Source: Hygrophila difformis | Lineage: Eukaryota > Streptophyta > Magnoliopsida > Lamiales > Acanthaceae | Assembly (NCBI GenBank): GCA_030278955.1 | Contig: JAOANR010000005.1 | Span: 124,001 to 188,000, forward strand | Direction: 5' to 3' | Length of the DNA stretch: 64,000 bases | Shown here: positions 1 to 12,232 of the stretch, in pieces | Layout of the letters: each line of letters opens with the position of its first letter | How positions within the stretch are numbered: position 1 is the stretch's first letter | Program-made: the position numbers and the translations under genes | Notes under the pieces: model-generated | What the model was told of the DNA's origin: nothing | What the model saw: the letters and a program-made list of their open reading frames with translations, nothing else | The model's database searches: none

Positions 1-1634
1 GTTTCTACGACTATTGCGTTGATCGTTTCACTCACTGTGCCAGGATGCACAAGTTACAACTCCAATCTTGCCAACTCCATGTACAATGCCGGCGGAATTA
101 CCAATGAGTTTGTCACGTGTTGGGTTTTCCGACTTAGGGCATCGGCTACCACATTCGCCTTCCCCTCGTGGTAGGCTATCTCCAAATCGTAGTCCTTAAT
201 AAGTTCCAACCACCTTCGCTGTCTCAAATTCAACTCCTTCTGAGTGAATATATACTTTAAGCTCTTGTGGTCGGTGAACATTCGACACTTCCGCCCATAA
301 AGATAATGTCTCCATATCTTTAGAGCGAAAACGACCGCTGCCAACTCCAGGTCATGTGTCGGATAATTCTCCTCGTGAGGTTTTAGTTGGCGTGATGCAT
401 AAGCTACGACTCTCGAGTCTTGCATCAAGATACAACCTAAACCTTCCTTCGAAGCATCGCTATAAACTTCGAAGTCACCATTCTCTGATGGTAGTGTTAA
501 TACTGTGGTGGTGAGTCGTTTCTTCAGTTCTTGAAACGCTGTCTCACAAGCCTCTATCCACACGTACTTTACTCCCTTCTTCAGTAGCTGGGTCAAAAGT
601 CGTGCGATTTTTGAAAAATCCTTCACGAACCGTCTATAGTACCCTGCTAATCCAAAGAAACTCCTTATCTCTGTTTGGCTCTATGGAGTTGCCCATTCAG
701 TTACGGCAGAGACTTTTGCCGGATCCACTGAAACTCCATCAGCGGATACTATATGTTCAAGAAATGCTACCTCCTTCAACCAAAAATCGCATTTGGACAA
801 TTTGCCGCATAGTTAATTCTTTCACAAGGTCCCTAGCACTTGGTGCAAGTGCTGGCCGTGCTCCTCCTCATTTTTCGAGTAGATCAGGATGTCATCAATG
901 AACACCACTACACACTGATCTAACAGCTCTCGAAATACATTGTTCATGAGGTTCATGAACATTGGCGTCTTTGGAATGTCTTTCTCGGCAATTCTCAACT
1001 GGTGATACCCAGATCGTAAGTCGATCTTCGAGAATAATGAAGCTCCCTTCAGTTGATCAAATAGATCCTCTATTCTCGGCAAAGGGTATTTATTCTTGAT
1101 AGTCACTTGGTTCAATCCTCGATAATCTATGCAAAGACGTAATCCTCCGTCTTTCTTCTTAACAAATAAAATCGGTGCTCCCCAAGGGGAAGTACTCGGC
1201 CTTATATAGCCCTTTCCTAACAGCTCCTCAAGTTGGTCTTTTAACTCCTTCATTTCCAGTGGTGTCATCCGGTACGGAGCTTTTGAGACAGGCTCTGTGC
1301 CCGGAATGAGATCTATAGTGAACTCAAGATCTCTCTCAGGTGGCATTCCCGGGATGTCTTCAGGAAACACATCCAGGTATTCTCTTACCACTGGTATGCT
1401 ATCAACCTTGTTCTCTTCCGCCTCAAGGTTGTGCACGTAGCACGCATATAGCTCATACCCCTTACGCATCAAGTTACTTAGTTTGAGTGCACTAACGATT
1501 CTATTACTCTTCTTAGGGGGCTGAGAGTAGAAGATAACTCTCTTTCCCCTACTTTTTGACAAGGTGATCTTTTGTTTTTGGCATTCGATCACCGCTTTAT
1601 ACTGGGATAACCAATCCATCCCCAGTATGATGTC
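1..1634 (-). pseudogene. pol: Element A pol: reverse transcriptase and RNase H, broken
   Basis: The reverse transcriptase copies element RNA into cDNA and RNase H removes the RNA strand. Visible RT motifs are [21 protein letters not shown] and the catalytic FIDDILIYS (near 905-930). RNase H shows [28 protein letters not shown] and [10 protein letters not shown]. Damage: a one-base frameshift near 1634 at the PR-RT junction; an in-frame loss of about 22 codons near 965 that removes the FGLTNAPA block just before the catalytic motif; stops at about 822 and 816, 681-683, and 54-56. The last 50 bases lead toward integrase, which lies outside the window. The close homologues B and D give the intact pattern for comparison. 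Confidence 0.9.
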
Positions 1635-3205
1635 AAATCTCTTAAGTTAAATTCTACTAAGTTCGCGAAGAATTCTACGTTCTTTATCACTATAGGAATT
1701 CCGATATATCGTTTAGAGCAAGATACTACTTCTCCAGAAGGCAATTGAATTCCTAAGCTAATTCTCTCGCACTTAGATAGATCTAACTCAGGCACTATCC
1801 TTGATGCTATGATTGAGCAACTAGCTCCAGAATCAAATAGAACTCTAAGGGGTGTATTCGAAACATGAAATGTACCTGCCATCACTTCTCCTTGTGCAGG
1901 CACGTCCGCTTGGTTAATCACATTGAGCCTCCCCACAGGGCGTCCTTGGTTGCCCTGCTGATTCGCATTCTGCTGCTGGTTTTGTTGTTGGTTTTGATTC
2001 TGCGGTGGCGGAGGTCGTTGGTTCTGGTTCTGATTCGGCGGCCTAAATTGGTTTTGAGGGGGTCTATACCCCTGGTTATTTCCATTCTGCCCATTTTGGT
2101 TCTGAGGCTGTTCCTGCCCCGTGACCAAGTCTTCCCTTTTCGTTATGTTTTCAAGCCTAGTTCGGCACTCCCGACGTATGTGACCCATTCGACCACATCG
2201 GAAGCAGGCGCCCTGTTGAGGGCATCCCCTCGCCAGATGGGGTCGTCCACACCTTGGGCAGGGTGGTATGGGTTCTTCTTGGTTAAACCTTCTCCCATTG
2301 TTGGTTTGTTGAGGCCTATTCGACCCACTCCGCTATTCGTTCCTTCCAGTGTTGTTCTCGCTTCTCGAGTCCCGGTTTCTCTTGTCTTGGGGACCCCTGC
2401 TGGACTCCCCACTCACTCTTCTCTTCAGTTGTTGCACACGCGCCACTGCCACAGCGCGGTCATACACAGCTTGCAAATCGGGGTAATGTACCCCCGCGAT
2501 CACCTCGCGAACGGACAGGTTCAGTCCCATCTCGAACTTCTGTGCTTTCTCCGCATCCGTGGGTACGAGTCTTGGTGCGAACCTCATCAACTCCTTGAAT
2601 CGAGTGCAGTACTCTTGTACGGTTTGGCCTCCTTGCTTCAGTGACAGAAATTCTTCGTACATGGTAGCTTTAGTACTCAACGGATAGAATCGATCCCTGA
2701 GTAGTTCCATCATTTCCGTCCAAGAGTAGGGCTCATCATCTTCAGTCAGCTTGGCTTGAGTTGCCTGCCACCAGTCGTCCGCTTCGCCTCCCAAGTAGTA
2801 CGAAGCGACATGCACCCTCTCTCCTTCCGGACATTTCACTGCTCCCAGCAGCTTGTCGAAGGTCCGGATCCATTCCTCCAGTTTGGCTGGATCCTCCTCA
2901 CCAGCATAGTGGGGTGGCTGGTAGGGATTCACCATAGCCAGATAGTTTGGGCGAGCTTGGGGCGGAGGTACCGCCGCAGCCTGGCCCTGGTTGACTTGCG
3001 CATTCCCTAGCGCAATCAAAACCTCCTCTATCGTCCGAAGACGATCGCCCACATTGTTTGGTGCGGGGGCGTCCTGCGCACCTTGGGGTTGTTCCTCTAC
3101 AGGTTGGGCCGGCTCCGTGACATTGGGAGGTGTTTCAGTAGGTGTTTCGGTGGTTGTTTGGGGAGCGGGTTGGGTTCTTCCTCTTCCTCTTCCTCTGGGT
3201 GCCAT
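1635..3205 (-). pseudogene. gag: Element A gag and protease, broken by one stop
   Basis: Gag forms the particle and protease cuts the polyprotein. The start is the ATG at 3205 ([10 protein letters not shown]), the same start as in element D; the 22 residues before it are only open frame. After a proline-rich N-terminus comes the retrotransposon gag domain ([36 protein letters not shown]). Two zinc knuckles follow, [13 protein letters not shown] and CFRCGRMGHIRREC, then an N/Q/P-rich linker and the protease with active-site [13 protein letters not shown] (near 1830). A TAG at 2333-2335 interrupts the frame, which otherwise continues to the frameshift near 1634. Confidence 0.9.
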
Positions 3206-3529
3206 TCTGGTACAAATAGGGTGGATTAGGACTTGTGAACTATAGTTTAAACAATTTCTATAAATATGCATGTGCTTCGTAATTTCGCACGTGGTGCTCG
3301 AGCGAACTAAGAAGCGCCGTACGCTTTTTGGGTTTTATTTTAATTTGTTATTTTATTTTAATTTCGATTTTTTTCTTTTTTTTTTTTGTCGTACGGACAG
3401 GTCTGTCCGGATTAGTTTTTTTTTCGATTTATCATAAATAAATCGGGCATTTTATTTCCTTAAACGAGATTTTAGTACAAAAGTAGGAATATTTTCCTAG
3501 CAAAATAGTATCTACTATAAGTAGAATTC

Positions 3530-3865
3530 CTAGCGTCTCAAGACGTCCTCCGGTGGGGTAGCGGGATCCTCCTCCGGGTCTTCCTCCTCCGAACTTGGCT
3601 GCAGTAGATCGTCAAAGATAGTGTTCAAGTCTTGCCCATGGGCATCGATGTGTTCCTTCAGTATTAGGTTTTGTGTAGTGAGGGTTTGGACTTGGCGTTC
3701 TAGTTGGTTTATGCGGTGGTTATCCGCCTCTCTCAAGTTGCCCATGTGGTGCAAATTGGCCTCCAATTGAGCCATACGGTATTTCATTTGTTCTATGGTT
3801 TGTTGGGAATCAAGATGAACGTTCATCATTTTGATCATCAACTGCATCATGTCTTGACTAGCCAT
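3530..3865 (-). CDS. Element A leader ORF: 111-residue coiled-coil protein upstream of gag
   Basis: This open frame lies between the PBS/leader repeat and gag, about 325 bases ahead of the gag ATG. It starts MASQDMMQLM and ends with an acidic, Ser/Pro-rich tail (SSEEEDPEEDPATPP). The middle has heptad-like spacing of Leu/Met/Ile (MAQLEANLHHMGNLRE, INQLERQVQTLTTQNLIL), as expected for a coiled coil. Homologues occupy the same place in element B (128 codons) and element D (111 codons). It is not recognisable as Gag, PR, RT, RNase H or IN, and its function is unknown. That it remains open while gag-pol of this copy carries many breaks suggests it is either short enough to escape damage or was selected in the source elements. 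Confidence 0.7.
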   Translation of the reverse strand: MASQDMMQLMIKMMNVHLDSQQTIEQMKYRMAQLEANLHHMGNLREADNHRINQLERQVQTLTTQNLILKEHIDAHGQDLNTIFDDLLQPSSEEEDPEEDPATPPEDVLRR

Positions 3866-3894
3866 CTAGCGCAAGCAAAAGATCTAAGTTAATA

Positions 3895-4032
3895 TTCGCC
3901 AAGATTCTAGGTTAAACTTCGCCAAGATTCTAAGTTAAAATTCGCCAAGATTCTAAGTTGAAATTCGTCAAGATTCTAAGTTGAAATTCGCCAAGATTCT
4001 AAGTTGAAATTCGCCAAGATTCTAAGTTCTCT
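3895..4032 (-). repeat. Leader minisatellite of element A
   Basis: About six head-to-tail copies of a 22 to 24 base unit, core ttcgccaagattctaagtt, lie just before the leader ORF. The same repeat, on the other strand, precedes the leader ORF of element D (48596-48745). Element B lacks a clear array at this place. Confidence 0.85.
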
Positions 4033-4072
4033 ACATAAAAGAGATGCAATATGCACGTGAAAATGATGATTT

Positions 4073-4122
4073 CCCCCCCCAAAAATAATTTAATGCACTA
4101 TATATATATATATATATATATT
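4073..4122. repeat. Poly-C run and (TA)n microsatellite in the A leader
   Basis: Eight C at 4073-4080 and an uninterrupted TA run at about 4099-4122. The homopolymer recurs at the same place in B (19 C) and D (a G run near 48554). Confidence 0.85.
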
Positions 4123-4248
4123 TTTCCATGGGTTTTAAAATAAAAATCTTTCCATTGAAATAATACTTTAAAATTTAAAATAATAGTCAAAGTATTAATA
4201 GTAGTTTAAAATAATAATGATTTAAAAATAATAGTGTAAAAATAGCCG

Positions 4249-4261
4249 GGCTCTTATACCA
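4249..4261 (-). other. Primer binding site of element A
   Basis: On the minus strand the bases read tggtataagagcc, three bases inside the 5' LTR. This matches the plant initiator-Met-tRNA 3' end pattern (TGGTATCAGAGCC in element D) with one change. Confidence 0.85.
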
Positions 4262-4264
4262 ACT

Positions 4265-6760
4265 TGTAACACCCCGTTTTTTGGTCACCCAGGTCGGGAT
4301 GTCACCGCCACACCTCCCTAGTAAGACATGGTTTCTCCGGCTTACTAAAGAGATGCAAGGCTAGGTATTTCCGTGTTTAAAAATATTTAAAGCATTTGCA
4401 AACAGCCCATACAATATAGTCTCGAAAATAATAATAATATCATAGCGCAGTGGAAATAGTATTTAAGTATATTATTGCAGCAGAAATGTAAATACGACCA
4501 ACATGGTCAAAACACGGGTTAAACAGGCCCGTTTATTCTAATGTTTAATGCAAAAGTTTAAATAATAAGGTTTGCAAAAATATAGTTCCCCCATGCATGA
4601 ATGTGCTCATGATCATTCCACATACTCTGTAAGGAAAAAGGAAAATAAATGGTTTGGTCAGCACAACTTGTTGAGTAAGTTAACACATGCATGATCGTAG
4701 GGTTTAAAAGCCATTAATTTAACATTTACATAGAAACATTATAATATTCATAAATAATTTAAATAAAGTCATAATTAATTTAAATGAAGCATTTAATAAT
4801 TTAAAAGACAACAACTTAATATTTATCTATCCCCATTTACTCTCAAGATTTAGTATTTCAAAGTTTCACGATAGCATCGCGATGTCAACAAGTTTAGCCG
4901 GAAACCGGCGGCCGCAGCCGTATCTGCCATACCCAGTACCACTCCGGAGCCTCGGGAAACCCATAAGGATATTCACGAGAGTGTAGGCCATATATCTCAT
5001 GCCGTTTTGGCAACATATCTCAATATATCGCGCGGGGTCACCATCGTCCATATAGGCACGAAGTGAATCGTTAGGAGGGCACCCTGCAGAGCACTCACCC
5101 CCTAATTTTAAGGATCAAGTTTGTAAAGGGGATTTCTTAATTTCTAGATTTCATATATTTATTTCAAAGAGTCTTCTACTCGTTTAAACCTTAAAGGCCA
5201 TTTCCACCGTTTCAACAATATTTCAAGATTTGACTCGGTCAACCACAGTTTACTCAAAAATTCATTAAAAATCGAGTTTAATTCCAAAAATTCTGAAACT
5301 TTACCACTGACTCAGAAACATTGAGATGAACAACTTTCCTATTTTAATTTTTCAATCTGAGATAACGAAATAGGTCAAATACATCAATTTTCGTCATAAC
5401 CTTAATCTGTTCGAAATTCGTACACAGCAGTTCAAGATTATCAAGATCTACCATAGCAAATCAACTCCAAATTAAATGAAATTTTACAGAGACCTTCTTA
5501 AGACATTTATCTACAACTTTCATGTTCGGCTAACGATCTAAATCGGTCTAGAACTAATGTCAAAAGCGTGATCAAGATCGGACCTAAGTTCTGTCAAGAA
5601 TTTCAAGATCCAATTTCAAGCAGTTCGGTTTCGGTTGGTTTTAACATATCAAATCGTCTCTAAAAATTCTGAAAATATTACAGTAGATAGATCTAAGCCT
5701 TAGAAACATTTTTCGTGTTTTAAGTTTTTCCGTTTGAAGTCGTTTTGAGGTTTGGAAAAATTCGACAAAACTGTTGCGCCGGTAAAAACATACATTGGCA
5801 GATTTACAAAAGATTTGTTTAAACTTTTAGGTTTGAATGTTTTAGTTACTCCCAAAACCATGTAAGTATTAACTTACAGATTTATAGATATCCGGAATTG
5901 TCTATTTTGAAGGCGTGGCTTCCAGTCCTCCGTCTACCCTCTCCGTTCGTCGGGTTCTACGCTCTAGATCCGATTCGGGGTGTAGAAAGAAAAAGAAGAA
6001 GGTTAGGATGCGTTTTCGAATCGTATATGGAACAAGGATCGGATCGAAGCTTACCACGACATTAGAGATCTTCAAAATTTTGTCCACGCAGTCCTCGCCT
6101 TGGTTTCGTGCCTCCGACGACTCCGAAATTAGGGTTTTCGACGTATAGAGAGTTGTAGGGTTTTGGAAAAGTGTTCGGAGCTTTCAAGAGGGCTTATTTA
6201 TAGGTAAATAAGACCTAGGGGCGTCCAAGGTCTGCCTCTAAGGGTCTTGAGCCGAATGGTGTTCAACCGAAGTCGGAAATCCGGATTCGGGCGAGTAAAT
6301 CTCGCACGGGCGAATCTGTCAAACGGCGCGGTCGTGGCGCGCTCGTTCCCCTTTGACCGCGCGGCACTCGCCTGGACTTCGGTCCGGGCGGGTCGTGCGA
6401 TCCGTCGTGCCTTTCCTCCTCTCTTTCGGACTTCTATCCCCCTATGCTCCCGTATTCCGATTTCCGGGGTATCTTCGGGTTCCTATTTCTTTTCTAAATT
6501 TTTACTCGGGTCTAATTGCATGTTTGGACTCGAATTCTCGAGTTCATTGGTGTCGGGTTTCGGTGTACAATTTATTTACCTTTAATAATTCTTTTTATTT
6601 AATTAAAATTCCTTTAATTCCTTTTTAAGTTAAATCTCATTTCTCATTTCCTTATCTTTATTTATTTATTTGCTGAATTCATTTACTTATTGTATTTATC
6701 TTATTTATTGTTTATTTTTTTAATTATTTGTTTTATGTTGCAAAATTCTCGAGTATTACA
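4265..6760 (-). repeat. 5' LTR of element A (2496 bp)
   Basis: Bounded by TG..CA on the minus strand and followed by the PBS. It aligns by eye over its length with the LTR of element D (45777-48382) and in blocks with that of B. Shared blocks include a GC-rich stretch at 4900-5000 and a 22-base block at 5079-5100. Shadow ORFs inside it are not supported as genes. Confidence 0.9.
6195..6202 (-). promoter_or_regulatory. TATA box in the LTR of element A
   Basis: TATAAATA followed by AGCCC on the minus strand. The same TATAAATAAGCCC string occurs at the matching place in the D LTR (46352-46359), so this is the likely U3/R core promoter. Confidence 0.7.
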
Positions 6761-8449
6761 GACATGGAACACATCGTGGACACGAGCGAATTGTGGCGGC
6801 AATGCTAGCCGATATGCTAGGTTTCCCACTCTTTCTAGGATCTCGTACGGTCCTATGTATCGTGGACTCAACTTTCCTCGCTTGCCAAAGCGCATCACCC
6901 CCTTCATCGGTGATACCTTCAGCATGACCTTATCGCCGATTTGAAATTCCAAGTCTTGTCGTCTCACATCGGCATAGCTCTTTTGCCGGTCCTGAGCGGC
7001 TCTCATATTTCCTTGGATTATTTTGATTTGTTGAGCCATGTCCTCAACAAGTTGCGGTCCGACTTCCATAGTCCTATCGTTCTCTTCCCAGCTCAATGGG
7101 CTTCGGCACTTGCGTCCATACAGTGCCTCGAAAGGTGCCATGCCTATGCTAGCATGGTAACTATTGTTGTAGGAAAATTCGATTAGTGGTAAGTGATCTT
7201 CCCAACTTCCCTTAAACTCTAGTACACATGCCCTCAACATGTCTTCTAACGTTTGGATCGTTCCCTCTGGTTGTCCATCCGTCATGGGGTGGAACGCGGT
7301 ACTCATCTTTATTTTCGTACCGAGGGCTTCTTGTAGCTTTGTCCAGAAATGAGAGACAAATCTACTGTCTCTGTCCGAGATGATGTCATGTGGTACTCCA
7401 TGCCGCCGTACCACATTGTCGACGTACGCCTTTGCCAATTGTTCCATGGACCAAGTATCCTTCATTGGGATGAATATGGCAGCTTTTGTCAACCTATCCA
7501 CGATCACCCAGATTTTATTCATCCCTTTCGGTGAACGCGGTAATCCTGACACGAATCCATTGAAATGCTATCCCATTTCCAACTCGGGATTTCCAATGGT
7601 TGCATTAGCTCTAGGGGTTTTTGACGTACTGCCTTGATCTTCTGGCAGGTGAGGCATCTTGCTATAAATTCGGCTACCTCTCTTTTCATGTTAGGCCACC
7701 AATAATTCTTCTTTAAGTCTTTGTACAGCTTGTCTCCTCCGGGATGGACCGAGTATGGAGTATTGTGGCCTTCTTCCATCACTTTTTGCTTTAGGTCCTC
7801 GCGTTTTCGTGGTATGCACCAACTTCCCTTGAAGCGGATGCTTCCGTCATCATGAATTTTGAAATCCATTGCCTTTCCTTCGGCAATGCTCTTTCTAACC
7901 CCTTCCAACTTCTCATCACTCGGTTGGGCGAGTCATATTTCGTCGAATATGGTAGATCCTACTACCATCGCATTGACGACTTCGTTTACTGTGCCGGAAT
8001 GCACCAATTCTAGACTCAATTTTGCTAAGTCTTGGTACAATTCAGCCGGTATCACGAGTGAATTCGCTACGTGTTGAGTCTTTCGACTCAGGGCATCGGC
8101 TACAACGTTGGCTTTCCCTTCGTGGTAAGCAATCTCTAGGTCATAATCCTTGATTAATTCCAACCATCTTCTCTGCCTCAGATTCAGCTCTTTTTGCGTG
8201 AATATGTACTTGAGGCTCTTATGGTCGGTGAACATCCGACACTTTCGCCCATAGAGATAGTGTCTCCATATCTTTAAGGCGAACATGACTGCGACTAGTT
8301 CTAAGTCGTGCGTCGGGTAGTTTTCTTCGTGTGGTTTTAGTTGACGCGATGCGTATGCTATGACTCTTTGATCTTGCATAACACGCATCCCAGTCCTTCT
8401 TTCGAGGCGTTGCTGTACACCTCGAAGTCACCATCCTCCGAAGGTAACG
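6761..8449 (-). pseudogene. pol: Element B pol: RNase H and integrase, broken
   Basis: RNase H ([30 protein letters not shown]) is followed by integrase. The integrase shows the HHCC zinc region (HNTPYSVHPGGDKLYKDLKK, CLTCQKIKA) and a DDE core with SDRDSRFVSHFW and the TDGQPEGTIQTLED segment holding the Glu. The C-terminal barrel shows KLSPRYIGPYEILERVG. Breaks: small deletions near 8455 and 8380, a stop at about 7933, a one-base deletion near 7557 just after the first catalytic region, and truncation at 6760 by element A. Integrase would join cDNA to the chromosome; this copy cannot do so. Confidence 0.9.
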
Positions 8450-11206
8450 CTAATACTGCGCTGTGGTGAGTCGCTTCTTTAGATCTTGGAACGCGGACTC
8501 GCATTCACCGGTCCATTCGTATTTCACCCCTTTCTTTAACAGCTGGGTTAGCGGGCGTGCGATTTTTGAGAAGTTCTTTACAAATCGCCTATAGTATCCC
8601 GCGAGTCCAAGGAAACTTCTTATCTCCGTTGGACTCTTCGGCGGTGCCCACTCGGGCACTGCCGAGATCTTTGCCGGATCCACTGCCACTCCGTTGGCGG
8701 ATACTATATGCCCAAGAAAGGCCACTTCTTTTAACCAGAATTCGCATTTGGATAGCTTGCCATACAGTTGATTTTCTCGTAAGATCCCTAACACTTTGTG
8801 TAAGTGCTCGGAATGTCCTTCTTCACTTTTCGAGTAGATCAAAATGTCATCTATGAACACCACCACGCATTGATCTAATAACGCTTGAAATAAGTTGTTC
8901 ATGAGATTCATGAACATCGCTGGGGCGTTCGTTAGTCCGAATGATAGCACCGTGAACTCGTAGTGTCCGTAACGAGTCCTGAACGCCGTCTTTGGGATAT
9001 CCTTTTCGGCGATCCTCAACTGATGATATCCAGATCGCAAGTCGATCTTTGAGAATACTGAAGCTCCCTTCAGCTGGTCGAATAAATCTTCGATCCTGGG
9101 CAATGGGTACTTGTTCTTAACGGTAACTTGATTAAGTCCTCTATAGTCGATGCATAGTCGTTGACCTCCGTCCTTCTTCTTAACAAATAAGACCGGGGCT
9201 CCCCATGGAGACGTGCTCGGCCTTATGTATCCTTTCTCCAACAACTCCTCGAGTTGTTCCTTTAGTTCCTTCATTTCCAGTGGCGCCATGCGGTAAGGGG
9301 CTTTCGAAACAGGTTCCATTCCCGGAATGAGATCTATAGTGAATTCAAGATCTCTCTCGGGTGGCATGCCGGGAACGTCTTCAGGAAATACATCCGGGTA
9401 TTCTCTCACCACCGGAATGTCATCTACTTTGACTCCTTCAGCCTCAAGGTTATGTATGTAGCACGCATATAACGCGTAACCCTTACGCATTAAGCTACAT
9501 AATTTGAAGGCGTTAACTATCTTGTTAGACTTCTTAGGGGGCTGAGAGTAAAAGATAACTCTCATCCCTCTGCTCTTCGACAACGTGATCTTTTGTTTTT
9601 GGCATTCGATCACGGCCTTATATTTGGTTAACCAATCCATTCCTAGTATGACGTCGAAATCCCTTAAATCGAATTCTACCAAGTTTGCGAAAAACTCTAC
9701 GTTCTTTATAACTATCGGAATTCCGTTATAGCGCTTAGAGCATGAGACTACTTCTCCTGACGGTAGTTAAATTCCTAAGTTAATCAGCTCGCACTTAGGT
9801 AGATCTAGTTCAGGTAAGACTCTTGATGATATTATTGAACAACTAGCTCCTGAGTCAAACAGAACTTTAAGGGATGTACTTAAGACATCGAACGTACCTC
9901 CCATTACGTCTCCCTGCATAGGCACATCCGCCTCGTTGATGACATTCAACGGCCCCATTGGACGTCCCTGATTGTCTTGCTGATCCCGGTTCGGGTTCTG
10001 GTTCTTTTGCTGATTTGGGTTCTGTGGGGGACGTTGATTTTGATTGAAGTTCTGGTTTTGAGGGGGTCTATACCCCTGGTTGTTTTCATTCCGCCCATCT
10101 TGATTGCGAGGCGGCGCTGGCCCCGTGCTTAAGTCTTCCCTCTTGGTGATGTTTTCCAGTCGAGTGCGGCACTCGTTCACCCAGTGGCCATTGCGACCAC
10201 ATCGGTAGCATGCGCCCTGTTGGGGGCATCCCCTGGCCAAGTGGGGCCTCCCACATCTCGGGCATGGTGGCACCGGGTTACCCTGGAAAAAGACTCTCCC
10301 ATCATTTTCCCCATTGTAGTTCGGAGGGGGCCTATTCAAGTCTCCCCGAAGGTTGTCTCCCCCAGAATTGTTACCGGATCGGTTATCCCTATTCCTCTTA
10401 TCTTGTCCCTGAGATGCCCGACTGGGCTCTCCACTCACTTTCCTCTTCATTTGTTGCACCCTTGCAACAGCTATCGCGCGATCATACACCGCTTGCAGGT
10501 CCGGGTAGTGGACGCCAATGATCACCTCCCGTATGGTCAAATTCAGCCCCATTTCAAATTTTTGTGCCTTTTCCACGTCTGTCGGCACGAGTCTTGGTGC
10601 AAAACGCACCAACTCCTTGAAACGGGCGTAGTATTCCTGAACGGTTTGCCCTCCTTGCTTCAACGAGAGGAACTCCTTGTACATCGCCGCCTTTGTGCTC
10701 ATGGGATAAAATCGATCCCTGAGCATTCCCATGAATTCCTCCAACGAGTAGGATTCATCGTCCTCAGTTAACTTGTCTTGCGTGGCACGCCACCATTCGT
10801 CCGCCTCAACTCCGAGGTAGTATGATGCCACATGCACCTTTTCGCCAGCAGGGCACCTCACAGTGTTTAGTAATTTGTCGAATGTTCAGATCCATTCCTC
10901 GAGTTTAGCCGGGTCTTCTTAACCGGCGTAGCGCGGAGGGTGATATGAGTTTACCATAGCTAGGTAGTTAATGCGGGCCTCGGGTGGAGGTACCGCAGCT
11001 GCTTGCCCCTGGTTCACATGTGCGTTCCCTATCGCAATGAGAACCTCTTCCAGAGTGCGCAGTCGAGCGTCTATGTTTGGCATGGGATTTGCTGGCTCCT
11101 CCTGAGCGTGCAATCCCTCATTGGGTATAGGCATGTCTTGTTGCCCAGGTGTTTCGTTGGTATTGGGAGTAACGGGCTGGGCGCGTGGTCTTCCTCTCGG
11201 TGCCAT
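8450..11206 (-). pseudogene. gag-pol: Element B gag, protease and reverse transcriptase in one frame with three stops
   Basis: The start MAPRGRPRAQ (11206) matches the gag start of A and D. One reading frame continues to 8450 and is interrupted only by stops at 10919-10921, near 10885 and at 9767. Domains in order: gag (RDRFYPMSTKAAM, LKQGGQTVQEYYARFKELV); zinc knuckles [13 protein letters not shown] and CYRCGRNGHWVNEC; protease [15 protein letters not shown] with [36 protein letters not shown] and FIDDILIYS. As gag, PR and RT share one frame, the family probably makes one polyprotein without a programmed frameshift. The frame is lost near 8455 by a small deletion. Confidence 0.9.
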
Positions 11207-11735
11207 GCTGTTGCAAGAACAAGAGATTTTAGATGTCTTGTTGAAGTGTTATATAATACTTGCGATGTGATTTGAATAAAGGAGTGTATTAACAGGTATT
11301 AACCTACTGGAACATGTTAGCAGAGGTTGCTTAGAGTTTAGTGTAGTATTTGTTGTTGGAGGTTGTTTACTACTCGCTGTTTTTGTTTTTCGTTTTCGTT
11401 TGTGTTGGTTTTCTCTCTCTCTCTTTTTTTTTTGGCGTGAACAGTACCATGTTCAGGTTTTTTTTAGGGTTAGAGATACCCTGGTTTGATGATTATCTCC
11501 ATATAATATATATTTATATATTTTATGTTGTTTATTTATTATTACTTGTATTTTTGTTTGGTTGGGCATCCATAAGGTAATTGATTTATGATAATTAGAT
11601 AAAATGTAAGGAGTAATTTAAATATACTTGTATAAAATAAATGCTTGTATTTTTATTACTCAAGAAATAATTTTGTTTGGGTTACAAGCATTCGAAACGG
11701 AAATAATAATAGTGCATCGGTATGGATCTCTAAGT

Positions 11736-12122
11736 CTATAGTGCATAGGTAGGTGCATCCTCGATGGGATCGTCCTCGTCGCTGGATACGTCAATGGGGA
11801 TGGGTGTTCCCACAGGCGAGGGCCTCGGAGGGAATACGTCAGCCTCTAGGCCCAGCAGTTCCGCTCCTAAGTGACCTACTTGCATCATCAGTTCGTTATC
11901 TTTGTCTTGAAGTGCCACCACTTGGGTTTGGAGTTCGGCGACTTGGGCCTTGAGTTGGGTTATTTCATGATGGTCAGTTTCCCTAAGATGTCCGAGGTGG
12001 GCCATGTTAGCCTCGAGTTGCTGCACTCGAGTCTTGAAGTAATTGACATGTTGTTGTGACTCGAGGTACGCGTTAGTCAGTTTCATCATCAGATTGATCA
12101 TGTTCGTGTTGGGTTCGGCCAT
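11736..12122 (-). CDS. Element B leader ORF: 128-residue coiled-coil protein upstream of gag
   Basis: It occupies the same position as the A and D leader ORFs, 530 bases ahead of gag. Residues align in spacing with them: M..LM near the start, then LESQQ, R.QQLEAN, H.G.LRE.D.H.I.QL, and Q.Q.V.AL. Leu/Ile/Val recur at heptad spacing over residues 20 to 90. The tail is acidic (DVSSDEDDPIEDAP). It is longer than the other two through the extra stretch before the tail. No stop or frameshift is visible, while gag-pol of the same copy has at least seven breaks. No known domain was recognised. Confidence 0.7.
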   Translation of the reverse strand: MAEPNTNMINLMMKLTNAYLESQQHVNYFKTRVQQLEANMAHLGHLRETDHHEITQLKAQVAELQTQVVALQDKDNELMMQVGHLGAELLGLEADVFPPRPSPVGTPIPIDVSSDEDDPIEDAPTYAL

Positions 12123-12213
12123 CTAATGTCAAACAAGAGGTTAGAGTTAGCACATGTTTCGAGCAAAGTCAAGATATGCAGGAATTTAAATCTACATGAA
12201 TATGCATATGATT

Positions 12214-12232
12214 CCCCCCCCCCCCCCCCCCC
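12214..12232. repeat. 19-base poly-C run in the B leader
   Basis: An uninterrupted run of C at the same leader position as the 8-C run of A and the G run of D. It is prone to slippage and length error. Confidence 0.9.

Larger units (their letters stand above)
1..6760 (-). mobile_element. Element A: Tekay/Del-like Ty3/gypsy retrotransposon, 3' part outside the window
   Basis: Read on the minus strand, the element runs from a 5' LTR (4265-6760) through PBS, leader repeat, leader ORF, gag and pol, and leaves the window at base 1 just after RNase H. The LTR begins TGTAATAC and ends GTTACA on the minus strand. Its outer edge interrupts the integrase frame of element B, so A is the younger insertion. 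The base pairs beside its right end (6761-6765, gacat) should be repeated at its unseen left end. Lineage is inferred from the RT and RNase H motifs and the Met-tRNA-type PBS. Coding parts carry several breaks, so this copy is not autonomous. Confidence 0.9.

Noticed and set aside
1865..2644. Long plus-strand ORF opposite A gag
   Set aside because: Antisense shadow of gag; low-complexity Leu/Val-rich translation of the N/Q/P linker.
4866..5051. 61-codon minus-strand frame in the A LTR
   Set aside because: Not kept as a frame in the B and D LTRs although the DNA block is similar; treated as non-coding.
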